Positions 1 to 8,018 of a DNA stretch of 58,292 bases are shown in pieces. Every line of letters begins with the position of its first letter. Positions within the stretch are counted from its first letter, which is position 1. The stretch comes from Flavobacteriaceae bacterium (GTDB lineage Bacteria; Bacteroidota; Bacteroidia; Flavobacteriales; Flavobacteriaceae), in assembly GCA_029238515.1 (NCBI GenBank), contig JAQWFW010000038.1, positions 1-58,292 of the forward strand, written 5' to 3'. Under the pieces are notes generated by a model. The model saw nothing but the letters and a program-made list of their open reading frames with translations. It ran no database searches and was not told the DNA's origin. Both the position numbers and the translations under genes were made by a program.

Positions 1-637
1 TAACCCCCTCGCCTATCTTGTTGTATCTTGTAGGTACGCCAAGTTCGTTTAATTTATCAGCTATCTTATTTGTACCTCTACCACTCAAAGACCATTTAAA
101 TACTTTCTTAATGATTTTAGCTTCTTCATCATCAATGATAATTACATTGTTTTCGTCTTTAGTGTATGCATAAGGGGGAATAGCGTGGCTTCTACCAGCT
201 TCAGCATTACGTTTCAAAGCACTCTTAATTTTTTTAGCACCTTGCTTAACATATAGATTGTTTATTAAACTCATTAAATCGCCAGTAAATTCCTCTTCAA
301 CAGAAGTACCAACCTCGCCATCCTTATGGTATAATGTGACATTATTTTCTTTAAAAATTTCCTTGAGTGCAAACCTCAACTGTGGTTCACGTTCTAAACG
401 TGATTGGTCATAAACAAAAACTGAAGTAATCAAGCCATCGGCTATACCATCAAGCATATCAGAAAGTGCTGGTCTTTCGTTTACTGGTTTAGTTCCGCTC
501 AACCCTTCATCGATATAAACCTTATATTCGAGGTTATTTTTTTCAGCAAATTCAATACCAGTTTTCTGTTGGTCATCGATACTCCTATCTTTACCTTCTT
601 CCTTTAGTCTTGATATTCTACAATATATCCCAAGCAT
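1..637 (-). CDS. Large serine recombinase, N-terminal part (runs off the window)
   Basis: The reading frame is open from an ATG at 637 down to base 1, giving about 212 residues. The N-terminal resolvase domain is clear: YCRIS with the candidate nucleophile Ser9, then SIDDQQ, and a DQSRLERE block matching the catalytic arginine region. From about residue 150 a recombinase domain follows (IPPYAY, then KVFKWSLSGRGTNKIADKLNELG). Large serine recombinases cut and rejoin DNA at short attachment sites to integrate or excise phages and conjugative or mobilisable elements. The gene points away from the broken comM and starts about 50 bases from the break, the usual place for an integrase next to its attachment site. 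The C-terminal coiled-coil and zinc region is outside the window, so intactness cannot be judged. Confidence 0.93.
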   Translation of the reverse strand, partial: MLGIYCRISRLKEEGKDRSIDDQQKTGIEFAEKNNLEYKVYIDEGLSGTKPVNERPALSDMLDGIADGLITSVFVYDQSRLEREPQLRFALKEIFKENNVTLYHKDGEVGTSVEEEFTGDLMSLINNLYVKQGAKKIKSALKRNAEAGRSHAIPPYAYTKDENNVIIIDDEEAKIIKKVFKWSLSGRGTNKIADKLNELGVPTRYNKIGEGV

Positions 638-653
638 AGTATTTTAGTTTCCT

Positions 654-661
654 CAAATATA
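654..661 (-). promoter_or_regulatory. Candidate -7 box of the recombinase gene
   Basis: On the minus strand TATATTTG fits the Bacteroidota -7 consensus TAnnTTTG and lies 16 bases upstream of the recombinase ATG. No TTTG is found about 20 bases further upstream; that position (about 682-685) lies next to the comM break point, so the upstream promoter half could differ between the integrated and excised forms. Based on consensus matching only. Confidence 0.45.
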
Positions 662-685
662 AGAAATGTACACAACATATAATAA

Positions 686-691
686 TACATC
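686..691. other. Likely attachment-site junction (element end in comM)
   Basis: Read on the minus strand, comM coding sequence is normal through the codons for HHTISD and the first bases of the next Val codon. It then changes to unrelated AT-rich sequence encoding [10 protein letters not shown] and a stop. The family normally continues with VALVGGG after ISD, so homology is lost at about 686-691. The exact crossover dinucleotide cannot be fixed without the other element end. Confidence 0.65.
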
Positions 692-1586
692 GGAAATTGT
701 ATGGTGTGGAGAGCGAAATGGCCTTTGAGTCATGAATCCAGAGGACGAGCGCAATCGTCCTACAACGGAATGGATTTTAGTGGTTTCTAATGCTTCAAGT
801 AAAGTCATTGGAGGCAAAATGGATGGCAAGCGCTTTGCTAACATCGTTTTTCCTGACCCTGGCGGACCAATCAGAATGATGTTGTGCCCTCCATCAGCTG
901 CGATTTCCATACAACGCTTGATGCTTTCTTGCCCTTTTACATCTGCAAAATCAAATTCGGGTTGGTCTAATGCTTTGGCAAATTCTTCTTGAATATCAAA
1001 TGCTGTGACTTCTAGTTCTAAATTCTTATCAAAATGGTTGATGACATCTGAAATGTGATTGGCACCATAAACTTTGAGTCCTTTTACAATTGCTGCCTCT
1101 TTGGCGTTTTGTTTTGGAAGAATAAATCCATCAAAACCCTCTTCTAGCGCTTTGATTGCAATGGGTAACGCTCCTTTTATGGGGTTTAAACTCCCATCTA
1201 GCGACAATTCCCCCATATTAATGTATCGCTCCAAATGAGGGGCTTTTATTTGCCCCGAAGCTGCTAAAATCCCTACAGCTAGTGTCAAATCATACGCCGA
1301 GCCCTCTTTGCGCATATCTGCAGGCGACATATTGATGATGATTTTTTTGCCGGGAATTCGAAAGCCATTGTTTTCCAGCGCTGCGGCAATCCGAAAATTA
1401 CTTTCTTTAATCGCGTTATCAGGAAGCCCTACCAGGGGGTACCCAATCCCATTGTCCACATTGACTTCTACCGTAATGGTGTAGGCCTCTACGCCAAAAA
1501 CTGCGCTGCCATAAACTTTGTTTAGCATAAGATAGATTTGAGAATCTAAAATTAGGAAAAATATCAAAACCAATGTTGTTCACTGT

Positions 1587-1608
1587 AAATGTTAATGTTT
1601 GTTTAATT
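1587..1608 (+). promoter_or_regulatory. Conserved upstream motif, copy 1 (light-island operon A)
   Basis: A 22-base AT-rich motif containing TGTTAAT and TGTTTAATT, whose TGTT starts are 10 bases apart (one helical turn). It matches 21 of 22 bases with 7239-7260. In both places the motif ends 26 bases before a TAnnTTTG box. This looks like an operator or activator site. It also lies between the divergent comM and TetR genes, so it could act on both. Confidence 0.65.
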
Positions 1609-1634
1609 ATTAAAATAAAAACTTGAACAAGTCA

Positions 1635-1642
1635 TATTTTTG
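1635..1642 (+). promoter_or_regulatory. -7 box of operon A (TetR-AarF-photolyases)
   Basis: TATTTTTG fits TAnnTTTG and lies 17 bases before the ATG of the TetR gene. No good TTTG -33 element occurs about 20 bases upstream, which fits a promoter that needs an activator. Confidence 0.55.
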
Positions 1643-1659
1643 TAAAAATCAATATTCCT

Positions 1660-2316
1660 ATGGCAAAAAACACAAAACTTACCAAAGATAAACTCATTGC
1701 GTTGTACATGAACAGCGTACTTGAGCACAATGAAACTCCAAAAAGCGTATACACATTCGCCAAAATGAACAATTTCGAAGAATCAGAATTCTATAGTTTT
1801 TTTGGATCATTTGAAGCACTAGAATCCTCAATTTTTGAAACTTTTTTCGACAACACCATTAAAACTCTCGAAAAAAGCAAAGACTACAAAAATTACGACG
1901 ACCAAAATCGACTGTTGAGTTTTTATTTTACATTTTTTGGTAATTTAACTGCCAACCGTAGCTATGTCACCCAAGTACTGCACAGCAGCAAAGGTGGTTT
2001 GAATCATCTGAAAAAACTAAAACCCTTACGTAATAAAATTTTAGAGTTTGTTGATCAACTTGATTTGAGTGGGCTTGAACTAAAAAACAAACGCATTGAC
2101 GACATCAAAGACCGTGTAGTGAATGAATCCTATTGGGTACAAATGCTCGTAACGCTTAAATTTTGGTTGGACGACGACTCGGCCGATTTTGAAAAAACAG
2201 ATCTATTTATCGAAAAATCTATTGCTGCAAGCTTTGAATTGGCGCATACAAAACCTCTCAAGAGTGTGGTAGACTTTGGTAAATTTTTGTTCAAAGAAAA
2301 AATGGGAGCGCATTAA
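1660..2316 (+). CDS. TetR-family transcriptional regulator
   Basis: A 218-residue protein with a helix-turn-helix-like N-terminus (residues about 8-50, including the SVYTFAKMNNFEESEFYSFF region, typical of TetR recognition helices) and an all-helical C-terminal ligand or dimer domain. It is the first gene of a tightly packed operon and its stop overlaps the next start by one base (TAATG). In Flavobacteriaceae this TetR type typically sits directly before an ABC1/AarF kinase. Its ligand is unknown. It could autoregulate from the conserved motif at 1587-1608, but nothing in the sequence proves that. Confidence 0.85.
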   Translation: MAKNTKLTKDKLIALYMNSVLEHNETPKSVYTFAKMNNFEESEFYSFFGSFEALESSIFETFFDNTIKTLEKSKDYKNYDDQNRLLSFYFTFFGNLTANRSYVTQVLHSSKGGLNHLKKLKPLRNKILEFVDQLDLSGLELKNKRIDDIKDRVVNESYWVQMLVTLKFWLDDDSADFEKTDLFIEKSIAASFELAHTKPLKSVVDFGKFLFKEKMGAH

Positions 2317-3626
2317 TGAAGTCTATCGATCGAATCCCAACAACAAAGCTTCAGCGAGCTTCAAAAATTGTATCTACCGGAGCAAAGGTTGGTGTAAATT
2401 ACATTAAGTATTACGGAGAAAAACTTAGTAAATCTGAGCAAGTTGCTAAAGAAAACTTAAATAAAAATAATGCAGAAGATATTTATTCTGGCTTGAAACA
2501 ACTCAAAGGGAGTGCTTTAAAAGTAGCGCAAATGCTGAGTATGGAAAAAAACATCCTTCCACGCGCTTATGTAGAAAAGTTTTCACTTGCACAATTTTCT
2601 GTTCCTCCCTTATCTTCTCCTTTAGTGGTTAAAACTTTTAAAAAATACTTCGGGCAGTCTCCTGATGTGATCTTTGATGAGTTTGATGCCAATTCTGTCA
2701 ATGCTGCTAGTATAGGACAGGTACATAAAGCTAAAAAAAATGGAAAAGATCTTGCCGTAAAAATTCAATATCCTGGTGTTGCGGATAGTATAAAATCCGA
2801 TTTGGCATTAGTGAAACCTATTGCATTAAAAATGTTTAACATCAAAGCAAAAGACTCAGACAAATATTTTAAGGAAGTTGAGGATAAACTAACTGAAGAA
2901 ACAGATTATTGCTTAGAAATTGAACAAAGCAAAGAAATTGCTAAAGCTTGTGCTCACATTCCAAACATGCTTTTTCCATCGTATTACAACGAATTATCGT
3001 CCAATAGAATCCTCACTATGGATTTTATGAACGGGCAACATCTTTCTGAATTTGTAAAACACAATGAAGATCAAGAAAAATCTAACCGCTTAGGTCAAGC
3101 ACTATGGGATTTTTATATGTATCAAATTCACAATTTGAAGAAGGTGCATGCAGACCCACACCCTGGGAATTTTCTCATTAATGATGACGCTCAGCTTGTT
3201 GCGCTAGACTTTGGTTGCATGAAATCTATTCCAGATGAATTTTACACCCCCTATTTCGAACTAGCCAATAAATCGGTTATCGATGATGAAAATCTATTCT
3301 CCAAAAAACTGTATGAATTAGAAATTCTAAACACCAATGATTCGGCAGAAGAAATCATTTTTTTTACAGCTATGTTTCATGATCTACTCAGTGTGTTTAC
3401 TCTACCTTTTCAAAAAGATGTTTTTGACTTTTCAGATCCAGAATTTTTTGGAAAAATTGGCGATCTCGCCGAACGTTACAGCCAAAATACTGAGTTGCGA
3501 AAATTCAATAGCAATCGTGGTTCAAAACATTTTATATACATGAATCGAACATTTTTTGGTCTTTATAATTTAATGTTTGATTTAAAAGCAAATCAGGTTA
3601 AAATTAATCAATTTCAACATTACTAA
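2316..3626 (+). CDS. ABC1/AarF (UbiB-like) atypical kinase
   Basis: A 436-residue protein-kinase-like protein of the ABC1/UbiB/COQ8 family. Visible motifs are NAASIGQVH (Ala-rich loop), LAVKIQYPGV with the ATP-site lysine, HADPHPGNF (catalytic loop) and LDFG (metal-binding Asp). The family motif KxGQ reads KVAQ here (K-V-A-Q-M-L-S), a Gly-to-Ala change. The family supports quinone and other isoprenoid lipid metabolism and often acts as an ATPase; members in photosynthetic organisms are linked to photo-oxidative stress. It shares single-base stop/start overlaps with both neighbours, so it is translationally coupled into the photolyase operon. No ubiquinone genes are nearby. Confidence 0.9.
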   Translation: MKSIDRIPTTKLQRASKIVSTGAKVGVNYIKYYGEKLSKSEQVAKENLNKNNAEDIYSGLKQLKGSALKVAQMLSMEKNILPRAYVEKFSLAQFSVPPLSSPLVVKTFKKYFGQSPDVIFDEFDANSVNAASIGQVHKAKKNGKDLAVKIQYPGVADSIKSDLALVKPIALKMFNIKAKDSDKYFKEVEDKLTEETDYCLEIEQSKEIAKACAHIPNMLFPSYYNELSSNRILTMDFMNGQHLSEFVKHNEDQEKSNRLGQALWDFYMYQIHNLKKVHADPHPGNFLINDDAQLVALDFGCMKSIPDEFYTPYFELANKSVIDDENLFSKKLYELEILNTNDSAEEIIFFTAMFHDLLSVFTLPFQKDVFDFSDPEFFGKIGDLAERYSQNTELRKFNSNRGSKHFIYMNRTFFGLYNLMFDLKANQVKINQFQHY

Positions 3627-4264
3627 TGATACACTTAAGACGCCAAGATTTTGAGGAATTAGACCATATTTTTAGAATTAATCTAATCAACAGTTGTTCT
3701 GGATTTAAGTCCGCCAATCTTATTGGAACAAAGTCAAACTCTGGCATTCCAAACGTTGCTGTCTTCAGCTCTGTCACCCATTTGGGTTCAAATCCACCGC
3801 TACTTGGAGTCATTTTCAGACCTGTGACTGATGTTCCAAGAAATACCTATGATAATATTAAAGAAACTGGTCAATTCACCGTCAATCATATTGATGCGTC
3901 TATAATTGAAGATGCGCATCATACTTCAGCAAAATACAACAAAGAAATATCCGAATTTGATATAACTAATTTGGAAGAGGAATACAAAAATGAATGGCAT
4001 GCACCATTTGTCAAAAATGCACCGATTCAAATGGCGCTTACCTACTGCGAAGAATACGAAATTAAAGCGAATAATACAATTCTATTGATTGGCGAAATCA
4101 AAGATTTGTTCGTTCGTCAAGATTTATTAGAAGACGATGGGTTCATCAATTTATCGAAAGGTAACATTGTGGCTATCAATGGATTAGACGGATATACAGT
4201 GCCCGAACTTAAAGAGCGTATTCCATATCAACGTCCAAAAAGCACGATAAGCATTAAAAAATAA
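3626..4264 (+). CDS. Flavin reductase family protein (FMN-binding split barrel)
   Basis: A 212-residue protein with the flavin-reductase-like split-barrel pattern: a start with [21 protein letters not shown], then [30 protein letters not shown], the usual FMN-contact region. Such proteins bind FMN and reduce flavins or act as flavoredoxins in the cytoplasm. It overlaps the AarF gene by one base and is followed within 5 bases by the DUF2256 gene. In a photolyase operon it could supply reduced flavin for FAD-dependent enzymes, though this is only inferred from position. Confidence 0.85.
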   Translation: MIHLRRQDFEELDHIFRINLINSCSGFKSANLIGTKSNSGIPNVAVFSSVTHLGSNPPLLGVIFRPVTDVPRNTYDNIKETGQFTVNHIDASIIEDAHHTSAKYNKEISEFDITNLEEEYKNEWHAPFVKNAPIQMALTYCEEYEIKANNTILLIGEIKDLFVRQDLLEDDGFINLSKGNIVAINGLDGYTVPELKERIPYQRPKSTISIKK

Positions 4265-4268
4265 TTCA

Positions 4269-4406
4269 TTGAAAAAATCGGAACTACCATCAAAAATTTG
4301 TGTGGTGTGTGAACGCCCGTTTTCATGGCGTAAAAAATGGGCAAGAGACTGGGAATTTGTAAAATATTGTAGTAAAAAATGCAGCAGCAACAGAACACAT
4401 CGATAG
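4269..4406 (+). CDS. DUF2256 small zinc-finger-like protein
   Basis: A 45-residue ORF with a TTG start. It has the DUF2256 pattern: [16 protein letters not shown], then [14 protein letters not shown]. The four cysteines are arranged as two CxxC/CxxxC pairs and may bind zinc. The TTG lies 4 bases after the previous stop, and the 3' end overlaps the following Cry-DASH gene by 28 bases in another frame. DUF2256 proteins repeatedly occur next to photolyase/cryptochrome genes; no function has been established that I know of. Confidence 0.88.
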   Translation: MKKSELPSKICVVCERPFSWRKKWARDWEFVKYCSKKCSSNRTHR

Positions 4407-5686
4407 TTTGGTTTAGAAACAATTTGAGATCTCAAGACAACGAAGTGCTCAAGTCTGCTTTATCATGTTCTGATCGAGTGATTGGCGTCTATTTTTTGGA
4501 TCCAAAATCATTTGAAACCACAAAGTATGGTTTCAAAAAAATAGAGCGATACAGAGCTAAATTTTTATTAGAGACAGTGCACTGCTTGCAAGTCGAGCTT
4601 CACAAATTAAATATAAGTTTTTTGGTTTTTAACGCATCTGCTGAAAGTAAAATGAAAAATTTGATTGAATCCTACAATGCCCAATCGATTTTTTTACAAA
4701 AAGAGTGGACACAAGAAGAGCAACATGATTTAGAAAAGGTAAAGAAAGACCTGCCAAATGAAGTGAAAATTCATGAATTTTATGATCAATTTTTATTTCA
4801 TCCCAGTGATACTCCTTTTGATTTTTCTCAAACCCCAAAAGTATTTACACAGTTTAGGAAGGAACTCGAAAAAAAATCAAAAGTAAGACCCATTTTAAAA
4901 ATACAGGCGCAAAATGAGCTGAGCAAACTTGAAAGAGTACCCGAAATTCCTTCACTAAAGGATCTTGGTTTCGAGGACTTCGAAATAGATAACCGAACGG
5001 TTTTCCCCTTCAAAGGAGGAGAGAAATCTGCTGGCCAGCGTTTAGAGCATTACTTCTTTGAGAGCAAAGCTTTGGGCGTCTACAAAAAAACAAGAAATGG
5101 ATTACTTGGTTTGAATTATAGCTCAAAATTTTCGCCATGGCTTGCCAATGGCAGTTTATCTGCACGACAGATTTATTGGAAAGTAAAAACCTTTGAATCG
5201 GATTTTTTTTCAAATCAGTCCACCTATTGGTTGGTGTTCGAATTAATTTGGCGTGATTTTTTTAAATACGTTTCTCTAAAACATGGAAATTCAATTTTTA
5301 AAATTGATGGTATCTTAAAAAAACATTATGAATGGTCTGATCATCAGAAGTTTATACAACAATGGATTGATGGTGAAACATCTGATGAATTTGTAAATGC
5401 CAACATGATCGAACTCAAAAATACAGGATGGATGAGCAACCGTGGGCGACAAAATGTGGCCTCATATTTTGCCAAAACACAAAAACTAGATTGGCGAATA
5501 GGTGCGGCTTATTTTGAGAGTCTATTGTTGGATTACGATGTGCACAGCAATTACGGAAATTGGATGTATGTCGCAGGTGTGGGTAACGATCCAAGAGATC
5601 GAGTTTTCAATGTGCAATTGCAAGCACAACGTTATGACTCCAACAGAAAATATAGAGATCAGTGGTTACAAACTAAACTATTTTAA
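4379..5686 (+). CDS. Cryptochrome DASH
   Basis: A 435-residue photolyase/cryptochrome protein. The N-terminal photolyase antenna domain begins [17 protein letters not shown]. The C-terminal FAD domain has [55 protein letters not shown]; the GVGNDPRDR string is diagnostic of Cry-DASH. Cry-DASH proteins repair CPDs in single-stranded or looped DNA and some act in signalling; they bind FAD and usually an MTHF antenna. The start overlaps DUF2256 by 28 bases, and the next photolyase starts immediately after the stop. Confidence 0.95.
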   Translation: MQQQQNTSIVWFRNNLRSQDNEVLKSALSCSDRVIGVYFLDPKSFETTKYGFKKIERYRAKFLLETVHCLQVELHKLNISFLVFNASAESKMKNLIESYNAQSIFLQKEWTQEEQHDLEKVKKDLPNEVKIHEFYDQFLFHPSDTPFDFSQTPKVFTQFRKELEKKSKVRPILKIQAQNELSKLERVPEIPSLKDLGFEDFEIDNRTVFPFKGGEKSAGQRLEHYFFESKALGVYKKTRNGLLGLNYSSKFSPWLANGSLSARQIYWKVKTFESDFFSNQSTYWLVFELIWRDFFKYVSLKHGNSIFKIDGILKKHYEWSDHQKFIQQWIDGETSDEFVNANMIELKNTGWMSNRGRQNVASYFAKTQKLDWRIGAAYFESLLLDYDVHSNYGNWMYVAGVGNDPRDRVFNVQLQAQRYDSNRKYRDQWLQTKLF

Positions 5687-7219
5687 ATGAAAACATTACG
5701 TCTTATTTTAGGAGATCAATTGAATCAAAATCATTCTTGGTATTCAACAGTAGATGAGGAAGTATTGTACTGCATTTTTGAGATGCGTCAAGAAACAGAC
5801 TATGTACAGCACCACATCCAAAAAGTGATTGGCTTTTTCGCAGCTATGCGTGCATTTTCGGTACATCTTCAACACCAAGGCCATAGCGTAGAATATTTCA
5901 CTATTAACGACGCTAAAAACCAGCAAGACTTGGAGCAAAATATCAGACTACTTGTTGAACAACATGACATAGAACACTTTGAATACCAAGCACCTGACGA
6001 ATTTCGCTTGGATGAACAATTAAAATCCATCTGCGGCAATATTTCAATAAGTTCAGCAAGTTACGACACAGAGCATTTTTTAACCACAAGAGATGAATTA
6101 GCGCATTTTTTTGAAGGAAAAAAACAACTTCTTATGGAGCGGTTTTACAGACACATGCGTAAAAAACATCACATCTTGATGGAAGGTGAACAGCCAGAAG
6201 GAGGCACTTGGAATTACGACCACAACAACAGAAAAAAATGGAAAGGACAGCCCGAAATCCCTCCTTATAAGGTATTCAAAAACGATGTTCAAGAAATTAG
6301 AGAAGATATTGCAAATAGTGGGATAAAAACCATTGGAAACTTCAAAGAATCACATTTTGAATATCCTATAAATTTGGTTCAAGCGCAACAACAACTGTCC
6401 TATTTTTGTGATGCTTTACTTCCTTATTTTGGCGATTATCAAGATGCACTGCACACAGATGAAGTTTATCTATTTCACTCTCGCCTATCGTTCGCAATGA
6501 ATTTAAAAATTATAAGCCCGAAGGAAATCATCCTAACTGTTTTGGAAGCATACCGTAAAAATATGGACCGTATCAGTATCGAACAGACTGAGGGATTTAT
6601 ACGTCAGGTGATTGGGTGGCGAGAATATATGAGAGGTATGTATTGGAAGGAAATGCCAGCATACAAATCATTAAATGTATTGGAAAATCATGGTCATATC
6701 CCAGATTTCTTTTGGACGGGTGAAACAAAAATGAATTGTCTAAAGAAAACCATCAAAAACTCATTGGATCATGCCTATGCACATCACATTCAGCGTTTGA
6801 TGATTACAGGTAATTATTTATTGTTGACGCAAACCCATCCAGATGCTGTAGATGACTGGTATTTAGGTATTTACATCGATGCCATCGAATGGGTCCAATT
6901 ACCTAACACACGAGGGATGAGTCAGTATGCGGATGGTGGAAAAATTGCTACCAAACCATATGTTTCATCGGGAAGCTATATCAATAAAATGAGTAATTAC
7001 TGTGGCTCATGTCAGTACAATGTTAAGGATCGTCTTGGCGAAAATGCATGTCCTTTCAATAGTTTGTATTGGAATTTTTTGGACGACAACAAACCAAAAC
7101 TTTTCAATAATCAACGTATGCGTATGATGTATTCCGTTTTAAACAAGTTTTCAAGTGAAGAGCATTACGAAATGAAACTTCGAGCCGCTGAGATTTCATC
7201 TCACCCAGAACGCTTTTGA
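5687..7219 (+). CDS. FeS-type bacterial cryptochrome/photolyase (PhrB-like, (6-4) type)
   Basis: A 510-residue member of the prokaryotic FeS photolyase group: it begins LRLILGDQLNQNHSW and has WREYMRGMYW and the IQRLMITGNYLLL region. Four cysteines (Cys351, Cys439, Cys442, Cys455) match, almost residue for residue, the 4Fe-4S ligands of Agrobacterium PhrB (350, 438, 441, 454). That family repairs (6-4) photoproducts and carries FAD plus a 6,7-dimethyl-8-ribityllumazine antenna. The gene follows Cry-DASH with no gap. The next coding start is 95 bases downstream, after a new promoter, so this appears to be the last gene of operon A. Confidence 0.94.
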   Translation: MKTLRLILGDQLNQNHSWYSTVDEEVLYCIFEMRQETDYVQHHIQKVIGFFAAMRAFSVHLQHQGHSVEYFTINDAKNQQDLEQNIRLLVEQHDIEHFEYQAPDEFRLDEQLKSICGNISISSASYDTEHFLTTRDELAHFFEGKKQLLMERFYRHMRKKHHILMEGEQPEGGTWNYDHNNRKKWKGQPEIPPYKVFKNDVQEIREDIANSGIKTIGNFKESHFEYPINLVQAQQQLSYFCDALLPYFGDYQDALHTDEVYLFHSRLSFAMNLKIISPKEIILTVLEAYRKNMDRISIEQTEGFIRQVIGWREYMRGMYWKEMPAYKSLNVLENHGHIPDFFWTGETKMNCLKKTIKNSLDHAYAHHIQRLMITGNYLLLTQTHPDAVDDWYLGIYIDAIEWVQLPNTRGMSQYADGGKIATKPYVSSGSYINKMSNYCGSCQYNVKDRLGENACPFNSLYWNFLDDNKPKLFNNQRMRMMYSVLNKFSSEEHYEMKLRAAEISSHPERF

Positions 7220-7238
7220 TCTGTTAAAGAAAGATTAA

Positions 7239-7260
7239 AAATGTTAATATTTGTTTAATT
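7239..7260 (+). promoter_or_regulatory. Conserved upstream motif, copy 2 (light-island operon B)
   Basis: Matches 1587-1608 at 21 of 22 bases, the only difference being A at 7249 for G at 1597. It contains TGTTAAT and TGTTTAATT half-sites, 10 bases apart. The distance to the downstream TAnnTTTG box is 26 bases, as in copy 1. Flanking sequence outside the motif is not conserved, which argues for selection on the motif. Confidence 0.68.
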
Positions 7261-7286
7261 GTAACTGCTAATGCTATAACATTGAG

Positions 7287-7294
7287 TAAGTTTG
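7287..7294 (+). promoter_or_regulatory. -7 box of operon B
   Basis: TAAGTTTG fits TAnnTTTG, 20 bases before the TTG start of the first operon B gene. As at operon A, no clear -33 TTTG lies at the usual distance of about 20 bases. Confidence 0.58.
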
Positions 7295-7314
7295 AGTAAA
7301 CTAACTCATTCACA

Positions 7315-7740
7315 TTGGTTCTAGATACAACACATTACAACAAAGAGCACAAAACACTTATCGATGAGTTTGTCGGTAATTCCTACAGTTTCTGGGAAGC
7401 ACTCAAACGTGGGGGCGTTGGTTCAAAGCGTATGATAGTAGACCAATTAAGCCCTAACTTAAATTATATATCCAATAATGTTTCTGATATTAATTATGCA
7501 AATATCGAGATTAGAAAAAAAGGTATTTTAATTCATATTACAAAAGGATTAAAGAATTTTACCTGGGCCATCCCTTTTTATCAGTTGGTGTTTTACAAAA
7601 CAAATTTTACGAGCATTCACGCTCAAGGAAAATTTATTCATTTCAAAAATTCTAAAACCTTTAAAGAAAATAGATCTTTCTTTAAAAACTTAATGCAAGA
7701 AAAAATTGATTTCGATCAGCAATATATTTTACCACAATAA
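7315..7740 (+). CDS. Conserved hypothetical protein, first gene of operon B
   Basis: A 141-residue protein that I do not recognise. It begins with TTG; the next in-frame ATG is about 40 codons in and would remove a well-ordered region, and the TTG is well placed 20 bases after a -7 box. The sequence is mixed alpha/beta, without signal peptide, membrane segments or cysteines. It has a basic, aromatic central part (IEIRKKGILIHITKGLKNF then TWAIPFYQLVFYKTNF) that could be a PH-like or beta-sheet fold. Its stop overlaps the next start (TAATG), so it is translationally coupled to DUF2805. Position suggests a role in the light and oxidative stress response, but no biochemical role can be read from it. 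Confidence 0.75.
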   Translation: MVLDTTHYNKEHKTLIDEFVGNSYSFWEALKRGGVGSKRMIVDQLSPNLNYISNNVSDINYANIEIRKKGILIHITKGLKNFTWAIPFYQLVFYKTNFTSIHAQGKFIHFKNSKTFKENRSFFKNLMQEKIDFDQQYILPQ

Positions 7741-8012
7741 TGAAACTCAAACCAGTAGAAATAGATAGAATTATAGAGATGGCATGGGAAGACCGTACCA
7801 CTTTTGATGCCATCAAATTTCAATTTGGATTGACAGAACAACAAGTGATTGAGCTCATGCGTAACCAAATGAAACCAAAAAGTTTTAGGCATTGGCGAGC
7901 AAGAGTCCAAGGAAGAAAAACAAAACACCAGAAATTGCGCAGTTTTGAATCTGGTCGATTCAAATGCAACAGACAAAGAGCAATTTCAAACAATAAAATT
8001 TCAAAACGATAA
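7740..8012 (+). CDS. TIGR03643/DUF2805 family protein
   Basis: A 90-residue basic protein with the DUF2805 signature: IDRIIEMAWEDRTTFDAI, then FGLTEQQVIELMRNQMKPKSFRHWRARVQGRKTKH. The first half resembles a helix-turn-helix, and the C-terminal tail is strongly Lys/Arg-rich, compatible with nucleic-acid binding. DUF2805 genes are commonly found near cryptochrome/photolyase genes in Bacteroidota and Proteobacteria; no function is established to my knowledge. The start overlaps the previous stop by one base; folE starts 6 bases after the stop. Confidence 0.88.
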   Translation: MKLKPVEIDRIIEMAWEDRTTFDAIKFQFGLTEQQVIELMRNQMKPKSFRHWRARVQGRKTKHQKLRSFESGRFKCNRQRAISNNKISKR

Positions 8013-8018
8013 ATATCT

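Larger units (their letters stand above)
653..1528 (-). pseudogene. comM: comM (YifB-family Mg-chelatase-like AAA+ ATPase), 5' part only
   Basis: Encodes about 280 native residues of ComM followed by 10 foreign residues and a stop; intact family members are about 510 residues. The ATG at 1528 begins [17 protein letters not shown], the typical ComM start; a longer frame from 1573 adds 15 atypical residues. The N-terminal Lon-protease-like domain and the Walker A GPPGSGKT (about residues 221-228) are present, but Walker B, sensor motifs and the C-terminal Mg-chelatase part are missing. ComM acts as a branch-migration helicase during natural transformation in several bacteria. The break lies in the most conserved block (RSPHHTISD), next to the serine recombinase gene, so an integrated element is the simplest cause. 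The fragment is probably non-functional unless the element excises. Confidence 0.88.

Noticed and set aside
732-992. Plus-strand ORF of 86 codons opposite comM
   Set aside because: It is an antisense shadow of the conserved comM coding sequence and has no domain or promoter of its own.
1529-1573. Longer comM start
   Set aside because: The extra 15 residues are not like the family; ComM proteins start with the M-L-x-K-V-Y-G pattern found at 1528.
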